Source: Carboxylicivirga fragile
GTDB taxonomy: Bacteria > Bacteroidota > Bacteroidia > Bacteroidales > Marinilabiliaceae
Direction of reading: 5' to 3'
DNA: 64,000 nucleotides
Assembly: GCA_025499625.1 (NCBI GenBank)
Contig: JAFMVD010000001.1
Coordinates: forward strand, 1-64,000
The number at the start of each line of letters is the position of its first letter. Within the stretch, counting starts at the first letter, position 1. The position numbers were made by a program, and so were the translations under genes. Positions 9,781 to 17,940 of the stretch are shown in pieces. The notes below the pieces were generated by a model, which saw nothing but the letters and a program-made list of their open reading frames with translations, was not told the origin of the DNA and made no database searches.

Positions 9781-9952
9781 AGTACCTACTCGGGAGTCGT
9801 AAGTACATGCTCTTGTATCGTAAGTACGCACTCGAAAGCCTCAAGTACATGCTTTTGGGTGTTGAGTACGCAGTCTGGAGTTAAAAGTGCGTACTCGAGA
9901 GTTGTAAGTACTTACTTCGGTGCCATAAGTACAGACTTGCTAGGGTAAGTAC
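9781..9952. repeat. 21-bp imperfect tandem repeat, nine AGTAC-headed units
   Basis: Units begin with AGTAC (AGTGC once) at 9781, 9802, 9823, 9844, 9865, 9886, 9907, 9928 and 9948. Spacing is exactly 21 bases for seven steps and 20 for the last. The first bases (AGTAC) and usually the centre (often ACTC) are conserved and the rest drifts; a degenerate extra unit may precede at 9760. A REP hairpin follows directly. The period is two DNA helical turns, and also seven codons, but no convincing gene covers it. Confidence 0.85.
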
Positions 9953-9999
9953 CCCGGGGCGCGACTTTTAGCAAGCTGCCAGTAGTCGCACTCCGGGTA
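9950..9999. repeat. REP-like hairpin, copy 1
   Basis: ACCCCGGGGCGCGACT and AGTCGCACTCCGGGT form the arms, with the loop TTTAGCAAGCTGCCAGT between them. The same loop core recurs in the hairpins at 12235, 13195 and 45104 and, altered, inside the RAYT gene. Confidence 0.8.
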
Positions 10000-10053
10000 T
10001 AGAATATAGAGTCGTTTCATTAAAAATTACTTAACCTAAACCTTATAAATAGA

Positions 10054-11517
10054 ATGTTACAGTTATTTAAGCATCAATTAAGAGAACAGATGCGTTCTGC
10101 TTTATGGCAGAAAAGCTTGGTGATAAATATATTCCTTGCCATACTTGCAGTCTACTTTTGTTTAAACTTTATTGCTATTGGCTTATTTGCCGATAAATAT
10201 ATTCTTGAGTTTTACCCCAAAGGTGATGTTGTCGAGGTTTTTACCCGCATGTTATTTTATTATTTCACGTTAGATTTGATATTCAGATTCCTGTTTCAGC
10301 CAATTCCAAAATTAGCGATTCAGCCCTACCTAACATTACCCATTAAGAAAGCTAAGCTCTTGCGATATCCCATATTAAAGAGCAGTTTTAGTTTTTTTAA
10401 TATAATGGCGCTGTTAATGTTTTTGCCATTTTACTTTAAAACGGTACTGAGTGCCAATAGTCCTGGTTTTAGTTTCATTTGGATAGTTACTGTATTGGTG
10501 TTGGTAGCTACCAATAATTACCTTAATTTTTCGCTCAAAAAGTATTTTTCAAAGAAACCTCTGCTAATATTTCTTTTTCTCTTATTAATTGTAGTATTAC
10601 TTTATCTCGATTATTTGAAAGTGCTTTCCTTGTCCGATTACTTTTTATACGCGTTTTACTTTGTGTGCAATTCACCAATTCTTGTTGTTATACCACTTGC
10701 CATTATGTTGCTAAGTTATTTTGGGGCGTATCTGATGCTGAAAAAAAATGCATACATCGAGGATGTTGGAGTTAATAAATCAAGAGCGACAAATAGCTTT
10801 TCTTTCTTAGATAAATATGGAGAAATAGGGCAGTTATTGCGATTAGAGATTAAATTAATCTTCCGTAATAAGCGACCAAAATCACTTTTTTATACAAGTT
10901 GTTTCTTTTTATTGTATGGTTTTATGTTTTATGCTAACGATACCTGGGAAGGCTCATTTATGTACAGTCTCTGTGCTATTTTCCTAACTTCAAATTTGGC
11001 GCTATTTCATGGTCAATATATGTATATGTGGGACAGTTCTTTTTTTGATGTGTATTTGGCAAATAATGTGTCCACATACAATTATATTAAGGCAAAGTAT
11101 CTTTTGCTGAGCATCGGATGTGTAATATGTTTTGTACTGACCTTGCCTTACATATTCTTCGATTACCAAATTGCCTACTTACACCTTGCATTTGTTTTGT
11201 ACAATGTGGGTGTGTCAACTGTTCTGATGTTGTATATAGGTACTTATAATAAGTCATTTATCGATTTAGGTAAAGGACAGTTTATGAATTACGAAGGAAC
11301 TGGTGCAGCTCAATTCTTGTTAATGCTGCCTATAATGGGCTTTCCCTTTGTTATATATCAGTTTCTTAAGTTGATTGATCTACTCGATTTTTATTACCTG
11401 ATAATAGGAGCAATTGGGGTTCTAGCAATTGTATTTCATAATCAGCTCTTGCAATTGGTGCTTAATCAATTTGAAAAAAGAAAGAGTATAATGGCAGTTG
11501 AATTTAGAAAAAAATAA
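10054..11517 (+). CDS. DUF5687-type ABC exporter permease
   Basis: A 487-residue membrane protein with about 12 hydrophobic helices, resembling the DUF5687 family of Bacteroidota ABC transporter membrane subunits. An N-terminal helix (about 24-45), clustered helices in the first half, a hydrophilic middle (about 240-285) and a second helix set are visible. The ATPase gene starts 4 bases after its stop, so the two are translationally linked and form one exporter. The substrate is unknown. The gene follows a REP hairpin and has no clear TAnnTTTG box. Confidence 0.8.
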   Translation: MLQLFKHQLREQMRSALWQKSLVINIFLAILAVYFCLNFIAIGLFADKYILEFYPKGDVVEVFTRMLFYYFTLDLIFRFLFQPIPKLAIQPYLTLPIKKAKLLRYPILKSSFSFFNIMALLMFLPFYFKTVLSANSPGFSFIWIVTVLVLVATNNYLNFSLKKYFSKKPLLIFLFLLLIVVLLYLDYLKVLSLSDYFLYAFYFVCNSPILVVIPLAIMLLSYFGAYLMLKKNAYIEDVGVNKSRATNSFSFLDKYGEIGQLLRLEIKLIFRNKRPKSLFYTSCFFLLYGFMFYANDTWEGSFMYSLCAIFLTSNLALFHGQYMYMWDSSFFDVYLANNVSTYNYIKAKYLLLSIGCVICFVLTLPYIFFDYQIAYLHLAFVLYNVGVSTVLMLYIGTYNKSFIDLGKGQFMNYEGTGAAQFLLMLPIMGFPFVIYQFLKLIDLLDFYYLIIGAIGVLAIVFHNQLLQLVLNQFEKRKSIMAVEFRKK

Positions 11518-11521
11518 AACC

Positions 11522-12211
11522 ATGATAGAATTATTTGATCTACAAAAAGTATATGGCGAAAAGATTGCCTTGTCGGTTGATGCTTTAAAAATTAATAGTA
11601 ATGAGTGCGTTGGTTTGGTGGGTAATAACGGAGCCGGAAAAACAACGATGCTGAGTTTGGTACTTGATTTAATAAAGGCCGACAAGGGATATGTCACATC
11701 AAAGTCGGTGAAAGTGTCGGGTAGTGATACATGGAAGACTTATACTGGTTCATTTTTAGATGAGCGATTTTTGATTCCATTTTTATCGCCCCAGGAGTAT
11801 TTAGAATTTATAGCCAGCTTGCATGGCAGAAATAAGTCGGATGTAGAAGTCTTTTTGCAGGAAAATGAACGCTTCTTTAATCATGAAGATTTCACGGGGA
11901 AGTATATTCGTGAATTATCTGCAGGAAATAAAAACAAAGTTGGGATTTTAGCAGCCATTTTATTTAAACCGGAAATCCTGATTCTTGATGAGCCATTTTC
12001 AAACCTGGATCCAAGTTCCCAAGCCTGGTTAAAAATAAAACTTAAAGGATTGCAGGAGGCGGGAACTACTTTGTTAATTTCAAGCCATGACTTAAACCAT
12101 GTAACAGAAGTTTGTAATCGAATTATTCTTTTGGAAGAGGGAGGCGTTAAAAAAGATATTTATACAAAAGCCGAAACACTTCCTGAGCTAGAGGCTTATT
12201 TTAACGTGTAA
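11522..12211 (+). CDS. ABC transporter ATPase of the DUF5687 exporter
   Basis: A 229-residue nucleotide-binding subunit starting at the ATG at 11522; an upstream in-frame TTG would overlap the permease gene and is less likely. Walker A is GNNGAGKTT (residues 34-42), the signature is LSAGNKNK (about 136) with an atypical N in place of the usual Q/G after LSAG, Walker B is ILILDEPFSNLDP (about 154-166) and the switch histidine is in SSHDLNH. It energises the adjacent permease at the inner membrane. A REP hairpin closes the unit. Confidence 0.92.
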   Translation: MIELFDLQKVYGEKIALSVDALKINSNECVGLVGNNGAGKTTMLSLVLDLIKADKGYVTSKSVKVSGSDTWKTYTGSFLDERFLIPFLSPQEYLEFIASLHGRNKSDVEVFLQENERFFNHEDFTGKYIRELSAGNKNKVGILAAILFKPEILILDEPFSNLDPSSQAWLKIKLKGLQEAGTTLLISSHDLNHVTEVCNRIILLEEGGVKKDIYTKAETLPELEAYFNV

Positions 12212-12234
12212 GTTATGGAGCGGCTCTATTACCT

Positions 12235-12281
12235 TCCGGGGTGCGATTTTTTACAAGCTGTGAGTAGTCGCACTCCGGGTA
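12235..12281. repeat. REP-like hairpin, copy 2, upstream of the RAYT gene
   Basis: CCGGGGTGCGATT pairs, partly through G-T wobbles, with AGTCGCACTCCGGG; the loop contains TTACAAGCTGTGAGT. It lies between the ABC ATPase and the RAYT gene and has the same loop core as copy 1. Confidence 0.8.
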
Positions 12282-12462
12282 ATGCACTATGGAGTGGCTC
12301 TCTTTTATAAACTGCCAATTAAAAGCCGCCCCTTTCGGACTCCGGACTTCCAGTAAGATACATTAAGGTAAGACTCTGCGTTGCGCCCGGAATTACCAGT
12401 ATTCTTGTTGCTTTTCCCTAAAGGCTTTCGTAACTTCTTGGATTTAATGATCCAAATCCCTA

Positions 12463-13152
12463 ATGATGCACTTCGAAACAGGCCATTTATATCATGTTTA
12501 CAACCAAGGTAATAATAGACAGGCTATTTTCTATAAAGCTGACAATTATCTGTATTTTCTAAATAAAATACGCTCTCACATTATACCGTATTGTGATATT
12601 CTGGCCTGGTGTTTAATGCCAAATCATTTTCATTTGATGGTAAGGGTGAATAAGTTGGAAGCAGAGATTCAAAGTCCGAGTACGACACGTAGTCGCACCC
12701 GGACTGAAAACGCAAGAATTGATTTGCTGCAAAAATCAAACTCATCGGATGACTTTTTGCAAGATGTAAATAGTCATCCGATGAGTAAGGGAAGAGCCAT
12801 AAATCAATCCATTGCCATATTACTACGTTCTTACACCCGAGCTATAAACAAACAGGAAGGATTAAGTGGTTCGTTGTTTCGCCAAAAAACTAAGGCTGAA
12901 TGTTTAACTTATGCCGATGGTATTCAACCGTCATTTTATGATAGCCATGCAGGAACAATTATTAATGTTGAACAAGCCGAAAAACAGTACCCTCAACTTT
13001 GCTATTCGTATATATTGAATAATCCTGTAAAAGCTGGTTTGGTAGCTAAAACTGAAGATTGGGAATATTCATCGGCTAAGGATGTAAAGAGTGTGCGTAA
13101 TGGTAGTTTAATTAATAGGGAGGTGATTATGGAGTTTGGGCTGACTTTTTGA
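12463..13152 (+). CDS. REP-associated tyrosine transposase (RAYT, Y1/HUH family)
   Basis: A 229-residue protein of the TnpA_REP family, single-strand DNA endonucleases related to IS200/IS605 transposases that act on REP hairpins. The N-terminal YHVYNQGNNRQAIF segment is typical, the metal-binding HUH motif is MPNHFHLMV (H55, H57), and the catalytic tyrosine is most likely Tyr124 in LLRSYTRAIN. The C-terminal YILNNPVKAGLV motif is also family-typical. Unusually, residues ~71-109, the linker between the HUH strand and the tyrosine helix, are encoded by two REP-type hairpins, so this linker has probably been invaded by, or built from, REP DNA. The frame stays open through them. REP hairpins flank the gene on both sides. 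It is probably intact. Confidence 0.88.
   Translation: MMHFETGHLYHVYNQGNNRQAIFYKADNYLYFLNKIRSHIIPYCDILAWCLMPNHFHLMVRVNKLEAEIQSPSTTRSRTRTENARIDLLQKSNSSDDFLQDVNSHPMSKGRAINQSIAILLRSYTRAINKQEGLSGSLFRQKTKAECLTYADGIQPSFYDSHAGTIINVEQAEKQYPQLCYSYILNNPVKAGLVAKTEDWEYSSAKDVKSVRNGSLINREVIMEFGLTF
12673..12705. repeat. REP-type hairpin inside the RAYT gene (A)
   Basis: AGTCCGAGTACGAC (12673-12686) pairs with GTCGCACCCGGACT (12692-12705) around a five-base loop, 12 of 14 positions matching. The stem resembles the GTCGCAC-CCGG arms of the intergenic copies, without their long loop. It encodes residues ~71-81 of the transposase. Confidence 0.75.
12740..12786. repeat. REP-type hairpin inside the RAYT gene (B)
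   Basis: ACTCATCGGATGACT (12740-12754) and AGTCATCCGATGAGT (12772-12786) form a perfect 15-bp stem with the 17-base loop TTTTGCAAGATGTAAAT. It encodes residues ~93-108. The copy at 13195 has the same stem with one G-C pair flipped. Confidence 0.85.
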
Positions 13153-13194
13153 CTAGTCCGAGCGGGACTAAAAGTCGCATCGGGAATGACTGAA

Positions 13195-13240
13195 ACTCAT
13201 CCGATGACTTTTACAAGCTGCCAATAGTCATCGGATGAGT
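13195..13240. repeat. REP-like hairpin, copy 3, downstream of the RAYT gene
   Basis: ACTCATCCGATGACT (13195-13209) and AGTCATCGGATGAGT (13226-13240) form a perfect 15-bp stem with the loop TTTACAAGCTGCCAAT. The outer stem matches the in-gene hairpin B, while the loop matches copies 1 and 2. Confidence 0.88.
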
Positions 13241-13343
13241 ATACTTTGCCGAGCAGCTCTTTCAGTCTCCGGACTTTCTCCTTCGGACTTATATTTAACT
13301 TCTTCCTTAAAAAACTATCTTTGCCCTCTTAAATTTTATAGCA

Positions 13344-14579
13344 ATGAGTGCAGAACAAATGTTTTATCTGATTATAGGAATTATTAGTGTGCAGTTTGTT
13401 TTTGAGCAATGGCTCGATTATTTGAATAAAGGCCGCTGGCAAAGTCCTATTCCATCGGAATTAGAAGGTGTTTACGATGACGATAAATATAAAAAGCAAC
13501 AAGCCTATCAAAAGGCCAATTTTGGCTTTGGTATGCTTAGCGAGTTTTTCAGTTTCGCTCTGATGATGGCGGTATTATTCGGCGGTGGTTTCGCCATTGT
13601 TAATGGCTGGGTAATGCAATGGAGCGATTCTGTAATTGTACAGTCCATCTTGTTTTTTGCCGTTATCGGAGGTATTTCAACCGTTCTTAATTTGCCCTTT
13701 AGTATTTATGGTACTTTTGTTATCGAAGAGCGTTTTGGTTTTAATAAAACCACGGTTAAAACATTTGTTTTAGATGCCATTAAGTCCATGCTACTAACAG
13801 CTCTTATTGGTGGACCCTTATTGGCTTTAATAATTTGGCTTTATGCCTCGGCAGGTTCATTGTTTTGGTTCTATGCCTGGTTGGTGAGCAGTGCTTTTAT
13901 GATTTTTATGACCATGTTTTACACAACTCTCATTCTTCCACTTTTTAACAAGCAAACGCCTTTGGAGGCTGGAGAATTACGTGAAGCGATTGAGTCTTTT
14001 TCAGCGAAAGCAGGTTTTAAGCTTGATAATGTGTTTGTGATGGATGGTTCAAAGCGCAGCACCAAGGCCAATGCTTTTTTTAGTGGTTTGGGAAGCCGCA
14101 AGCGCATTGTGTTGTATGATACTTTGATCAATGATCTATCGACTGAAGAGATTGTGGCTGTATTGGCGCATGAAGTAGGGCATTATAAGTTGAAACATAC
14201 CCTGTGGGGCACAATAAATGGCGTGTTGCAAACGGGTGTCATGTTGTTTCTTTTTGGTTTAGTGGTTAATTCACCATTGTTGTCGCAGGCTTTGGGTGTG
14301 AACCAACCAAATTTCCACATTGGTCTATTAGTTTTTGGCATTTTGTATTCGCCAGTATCCTTTCTTACTGGTATGTTCATGTCGCTTTTCTCACGAAAAA
14401 ATGAATATGCTGCCGATGCTTATGCGGCCAGTTTTGGTTTAGGCGATGCATTAATTAGTGGTTTAAAAACCATTTCAGGTAATGCCTTGAGTAATTTAAC
14501 GCCGCATCCAACATACGTATTTTTTCATTATTCACACCCGCCGCTTTTACAGCGAATTAAAGCGATAAAGGCTAAATAG
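13344..14579 (+). CDS. M48 family metallopeptidase, Ste24/CAAX-protease type
   Basis: A 411-residue integral membrane zinc protease. The catalytic motif is LAHEVGHYKLKH, with HEVGH at residues 276-280, and the third zinc ligand is probably the glutamate in RKNEYAADAYA about 75 residues later. Multiple N-terminal helices (about 5-25, 60-120, 150-200) precede the protease domain, as in CAAX prenyl protease 1. In bacteria, which lack prenylated CAAX proteins, this family is thought to act in membrane protein quality control. Start ATG at 13344. It is followed by a GGAACGGTTCT hairpin. Confidence 0.93.
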   Translation: MSAEQMFYLIIGIISVQFVFEQWLDYLNKGRWQSPIPSELEGVYDDDKYKKQQAYQKANFGFGMLSEFFSFALMMAVLFGGGFAIVNGWVMQWSDSVIVQSILFFAVIGGISTVLNLPFSIYGTFVIEERFGFNKTTVKTFVLDAIKSMLLTALIGGPLLALIIWLYASAGSLFWFYAWLVSSAFMIFMTMFYTTLILPLFNKQTPLEAGELREAIESFSAKAGFKLDNVFVMDGSKRSTKANAFFSGLGSRKRIVLYDTLINDLSTEEIVAVLAHEVGHYKLKHTLWGTINGVLQTGVMLFLFGLVVNSPLLSQALGVNQPNFHIGLLVFGILYSPVSFLTGMFMSLFSRKNEYAADAYAASFGLGDALISGLKTISGNALSNLTPHPTYVFFHYSHPPLLQRIKAIKAK

Positions 14580-14585
14580 CTTAAA

Positions 14586-14690
14586 GGAACGGTTCTTTAT
14601 AACCATATTACCAATAGAGAACCGTTCCCTAGAACTAACCACTCTGGACTTCGGACAGCGGACTTATCTCAATCGGACTTCAGACTAATT
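14586..14690. repeat. GGAACGGTTCT hairpin and CGGACTT repeats
   Basis: GGAACGGTTCT at 14586-14596 pairs perfectly with AGAACCGTTCC at 14628-14638, loop 31 bases. A sister copy lies at 40705-40747. From 14645 to 14687 the motif GGACTT/CGGACA recurs four times (GGACTTCGGACA, GCGGACTTA, TCGGACTTCAGACT). Similar strings occur at ~12336 and ~13267. Confidence 0.6.
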
Positions 14691-14699
14691 GCAAAAAAA

Positions 14700-15941
14700 A
14701 TGAAACTCGAAATAATAACCATAGGTAACGAATTACTGATTGGTCAGGTGGTTGATACCAACTCGGCTTGGATGGGGCAGACCCTCAATAATGAGGGCTT
14801 TGAAGTGGGGCGCATAACCTCCATTGAAGATGCCGCAAATGATATAAAATCTAGTTTAGATGAAGCTTTTTCAAGAGTAGATGTGGTTTTGATGACGGGC
14901 GGTTTAGGGCCAACTAAAGATGATATAACCAAACAAACCCTGGCTGATTATTTTGGTTCTAAATTGGTTTTTAATCAAACTGTTTACGACGATGTTTGTC
15001 GTTTTCTAAAGGGGCGTGTTGATTCAATTAATGACTTAAATAGGGGGCAGGCATTTGTTCCTGTAAATTGTGAAGCTATAAGTAATCCGGTGGGTACCGC
15101 GCCAATCATGTGGTTCAATCATAATGGCAAGGTGTTGGTTAGTATGCCTGGTGTGCCTGGTGAGATGAAGCAGGCCATGACCAGTGCAATTATACCAAGA
15201 TTAAAGCAGCGTTATGAGACGGGCCATATCATTCATCGCACGGTTTTAGTTTTTAACGTACCAGAGGCTGTTTTGGCTGAGCAATTGGCAGATTGGGAAG
15301 AATCTATCCCCAATTATATTTCATTGGCTTATTTGCCTTCTCCGGGGCGTATTCGCTTGCGTTTAACGGCTAAAAGCACAAATGAAATACAAGCTAACGC
15401 CGATTTGGATAATTTAATGAGTAATCTAAGATCCATTATTGGAGATAGTATTTATGGTGAGGAAGATGTGGCTGTCGAAAATCTATTAGGAACTAAGCTT
15501 TTGCAAGTAAATAAAAGCCTAGCTGTGGCCGAAAGCTGTACAGGTGGGCACATGGGCCACCTGATAACCAGTATTTCTGGTAGTTCGGCTTACTTCAAGG
15601 GAGGTGTAATTGCCTACGAAAATTCAGTGAAAGAAAGCTTGTTGGGTGTTAGTATTCAAGATTTGGAAAAGTTTGGGGCTGTGAGTCGAGAGGTTGTTGA
15701 GCAAATGGCAATAGGGGTAAAAAAGGCCTTAAAGTCTGATTTTTCGCTAGCTACTTCAGGAATTGCAGGGCCAGGTGGTGGAACAGAGGATAAACCAGTT
15801 GGTACAGTGTGGGTTGCAGTGGCTGGAGACTTTGGTGTCATAAGTAAATGTTTCCGTTTTGGAAAAGTACGAGAACGTAACATTCAGCGAGCTGCGGAAA
15901 CAGCAATGGTTATGTTGCTTAAGAAAATAGAAAAGAAGTAA
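14700..15941 (+). CDS. cinA: CinA family competence/damage-inducible protein
   Basis: A 413-residue two-domain protein of normal length. The N-terminal part (about 1-170) is a MoaB/MogA-like molybdopterin-binding fold with TIGNELLIGQ and the LMTGGLGPTKDD motif; related domains have ADP-ribose pyrophosphatase activity. The C-terminal CinA domain (about 255-410) carries AESCTGG and SGIAGPGGGTEDKPVGTVW, the signatures of nicotinamide mononucleotide deamidase (PncC), which recycles NMN. It acts in the cytosol. The gene follows a REP-like hairpin, and the ribosomal cluster begins 206 bases downstream. Confidence 0.96.
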   Translation: MKLEIITIGNELLIGQVVDTNSAWMGQTLNNEGFEVGRITSIEDAANDIKSSLDEAFSRVDVVLMTGGLGPTKDDITKQTLADYFGSKLVFNQTVYDDVCRFLKGRVDSINDLNRGQAFVPVNCEAISNPVGTAPIMWFNHNGKVLVSMPGVPGEMKQAMTSAIIPRLKQRYETGHIIHRTVLVFNVPEAVLAEQLADWEESIPNYISLAYLPSPGRIRLRLTAKSTNEIQANADLDNLMSNLRSIIGDSIYGEEDVAVENLLGTKLLQVNKSLAVAESCTGGHMGHLITSISGSSAYFKGGVIAYENSVKESLLGVSIQDLEKFGAVSREVVEQMAIGVKKALKSDFSLATSGIAGPGGGTEDKPVGTVWVAVAGDFGVISKCFRFGKVRERNIQRAAETAMVMLLKKIEKK

Positions 15942-16076
15942 GTGTAATTATATAATAAATTGTAATTTAGGTATTTTATGGAGATTATTGTATGTTTTAG
16001 TTTAATGATGAAATTAAATTTTAGGCAATCAATAATCTTAAATTTTATAAAAAATAAAACATTTGTAGTTGTACTA

Positions 16077-16108
16077 TTTGTGTAATTGAATAAAAATGCC
16101 TTATTTTG
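16077..16108 (+). promoter_or_regulatory. Promoter of the rpmB-rpmG operon
   Basis: TTTG (16077-16080), exactly 20 bases, then TTATTTTG (16101-16108), one base off the TAnnTTTG consensus. It lies 40 bases before rpmB. Confidence 0.65.
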
Positions 16109-16147
16109 CGCTCTGTTTGAAAAATGTATCCGAAAAACTGTTGAGAG

Positions 16148-16390
16148 ATGTCAAGAGTATGTCAAATAACTGGTAAATCATTCATGGTGGGAAATAATGT
16201 TTCTCACTCGAAAAGAAGAACCAAGAGAAGATTCGATATTAATCTTTTCAAGAAAAAGTTTTTTTTACCTGAGGAAGATCGTTGGGTAAACCTTAGAGTA
16301 TCCGCAGCTGGTTTGCGTATGATCAACAAAGTTGGTTTGTCAGCAGCCCTTAAAGGAGCTAAGGATAAAGGTTTTATTGCTAACTATTAA
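16148..16390 (+). CDS. rpmB: 50S ribosomal protein L28 (bL28)
   Basis: An 80-residue large-subunit ribosomal protein. The N-terminus [10 protein letters not shown] is typical, followed by the [14 protein letters not shown] basic stretch. It starts the rpmB-rpmG-DUF4295 operon, with spacings of 13 and 12 bases, a recurrent Bacteroidota arrangement. The ATG at 16148 gives the expected N-terminus. Confidence 0.97.
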   Translation: MSRVCQITGKSFMVGNNVSHSKRRTKRRFDINLFKKKFFLPEEDRWVNLRVSAAGLRMINKVGLSAALKGAKDKGFIANY

Positions 16391-16403
16391 TAAGGCGTAA
16401 AAA

Positions 16404-16592
16404 ATGGCTAAAAAATCAAAAGGTAACCGCGTTCAGGTTATTTTGGAGTGCACAGAGCACAAAGAAAGCGGACAGCCGGGAACAAGCCGGTATATCACCG
16501 TAAAGAACAGGAAGAATACTCCTGATCGTATGGAAATTAAGAAGTATAATCCGATATTGAAGCGTGTTACTGTACACCGCGAAATCAAATAA
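16404..16592 (+). CDS. rpmG: 50S ribosomal protein L33 (bL33)
   Basis: A 62-residue large-subunit protein with the bL33 core [12 protein letters not shown] and [20 protein letters not shown]. Only one cysteine is present, so this is the zinc-free form rather than the four-cysteine form. It lies between rpmB and the DUF4295 gene in the same operon. Confidence 0.97.
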   Translation: MAKKSKGNRVQVILECTEHKESGQPGTSRYITVKNRKNTPDRMEIKKYNPILKRVTVHREIK

Positions 16593-16604
16593 AACTGATT
16601 AATC

Positions 16605-16757
16605 ATGGCTAAGAAAGCAGTTGCATCGTTACAAAAAGGCGAAGGTAAAGGTCACACAAAAGTGATCAAGATGGTTAAATCTCCAAAAACTGGCGCGTAT
16701 ACGTTCCGTGAAGAGATTGTACCTAATGAAATGACAAAAGAGTATTTCAAGAAATAA
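16605..16757 (+). CDS. DUF4295 ribosome-associated small protein
   Basis: A 50-residue, lysine-rich protein beginning MAKKAVASLQKGEGKG and ending TKEYFKK. It matches the DUF4295 family, found in Bacteroidota directly after rpmG. As I recall, this family was seen as an extra large-subunit protein (named bL38) in a Bacteroidota ribosome structure; that is from memory. It starts 12 bases after rpmG, and an intrinsic terminator follows, so it is the last gene of the ribosomal operon and probably made with L28 and L33. Confidence 0.9.
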   Translation: MAKKAVASLQKGEGKGHTKVIKMVKSPKTGAYTFREEIVPNEMTKEYFKK

Positions 16758-16779
16758 GGTTCATTGAACCGCTCAACTT

Positions 16780-16809
16780 AAAAGCTTCCTTATATGAGGG
16801 AGCTTTTTT
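16780..16809 (+). terminator. Terminator of the rpmB operon
   Basis: AAAAGCTTCC pairs with GGGAGCTTTT (one G-T wobble) and is followed by a T-run. A smaller hairpin GGTTC-att-GAACC lies just before it at 16758-16770. Confidence 0.85.
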
Positions 16810-16869
16810 GTATTAATACTTTATTGATGGCAAATCAATGCTTATATTCGTCCATTAAATAATTGATTT

Positions 16870-17820
16870 ATGGGTATTTTCGGAAGTTTCTCCAAGGCTA
16901 AGAAAGAAAGCCTGGATAAAGGACTCGCCAAAACAAAGGAAAGTGTACTTAAAAAGCTAACCCGTGCTGTGGTTGGTAAAACCAAGGTTGATGATTCAGT
17001 ATTGGATGATCTGGAAGAGATTTTGATTACTTCCGATGTTGGTGTGGATACTACTTTAAAAATTATTGAACGCATCGAAAGTCGCGTTGCTCAAGATAAA
17101 TTCTTAAGTACTTCAGAGTTGAACAATATTCTTCGCGAGGAGATTGTTGAATTATTATCCGAAAATACCAGCGAAAGGGCGATTGATTTTGAATTGCCAG
17201 AGAGTGACGATCCTTATGTGATTATGGTAGTTGGTGTTAATGGTGTTGGTAAAACCACTACCATTGGTAAATTGGCTAGTAAGTTCAAAAAAGCTGGTAA
17301 AAAAGTAGTGCTTGGAGCTGCTGATACCTTTCGAGCTGCTGCCATTGATCAATTGGTGGTGTGGGCCGAACGAGTTGATGTGCCAATTATAAAACAAAAA
17401 ATGGGGTCCGATCCAGCTTCTGTTGCTTTCGATTCTTTATCTGCAGCTAAGAGTCAGGGGGCTGATGTAGTTATAATTGATACCGCTGGGCGTTTGCACA
17501 ATAAGATTAATCTTATGAGTGAGCTAACTAAGGTAAAGCGTGTGATGCAAAAGGTAGTAACTGATGCGCCTCATGAAGTACTATTGGTATTAGATGGTTC
17601 AACAGGACAGAATGCTTTTGAACAAGCTAAGCAGTTTACTAAAGCTACTGAAGTATCTGCACTAGCTATTACTAAGCTTGATGGGACAGCTAAAGGTGGT
17701 GTTGTAATTGGTGTATCTGATCAATTCAGCATCCCGGTGAAGTACATTGGTATTGGCGAAGGCATTGATGATTTGCAGGTCTTCGATCGAAACGAATTTG
17801 TTGATTCCTTATTTAAATAA
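16870..17820 (+). CDS. ftsY: Signal recognition particle receptor FtsY
   Basis: The SRP receptor GTPase that delivers ribosome-nascent chain complexes to the membrane translocon. The 316-residue protein has a short N-terminus without the long acidic domain of E. coli FtsY, then the four-helix N domain (about 15-95) and the G domain. The P-loop is GVNGVGKTT (residues 122-130); DTFRAAA, the DTAGR motif and TKLDG follow in order. It lies after the rpmB operon terminator, so it has its own transcript; TATATTCG at 16843-16850 is a weak -7 candidate. A hairpin related to the one after rimO follows it. Confidence 0.97.
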   Translation: MGIFGSFSKAKKESLDKGLAKTKESVLKKLTRAVVGKTKVDDSVLDDLEEILITSDVGVDTTLKIIERIESRVAQDKFLSTSELNNILREEIVELLSENTSERAIDFELPESDDPYVIMVVGVNGVGKTTTIGKLASKFKKAGKKVVLGAADTFRAAAIDQLVVWAERVDVPIIKQKMGSDPASVAFDSLSAAKSQGADVVIIDTAGRLHNKINLMSELTKVKRVMQKVVTDAPHEVLLVLDGSTGQNAFEQAKQFTKATEVSALAITKLDGTAKGGVVIGVSDQFSIPVKYIGIGEGIDDLQVFDRNEFVDSLFK

Positions 17821-17881
17821 GAATATTAGCTGTTTTTGTATGAACAATTTGTAATACAAAAGCTTATAGTTAAAATATTAC

Positions 17882-17924
17882 GGATGCCATCTTTATATGC
17901 ATTATGCTGATAAAGATGGCATCC
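17882..17924. repeat. 15-bp hairpin upstream of rimO
   Basis: GGATGCCATCTTTAT (17882-17896) pairs perfectly with ATAAAGATGGCATCC (17910-17924), loop 13 bases. It resembles the hairpin after rimO at 19248-19304: both right arms contain AAAGATG-SS-ATCCTTATA. It may terminate ftsY. Confidence 0.75.
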
Positions 17925-17940
17925 TTATAAAATTAAAGCG

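Noticed and set aside
9599..9850. Minus-strand frame over the tandem repeat
   Set aside because: Its repeated YLRL pattern is only the translation of the 21-bp DNA repeat, and it overlaps the end of the lactonase gene.
9781..9952. CRISPR array
   Set aside because: Only a five-base head (AGTAC) repeats at 21-base steps; there are no long identical repeats with unique spacers and no cas genes.
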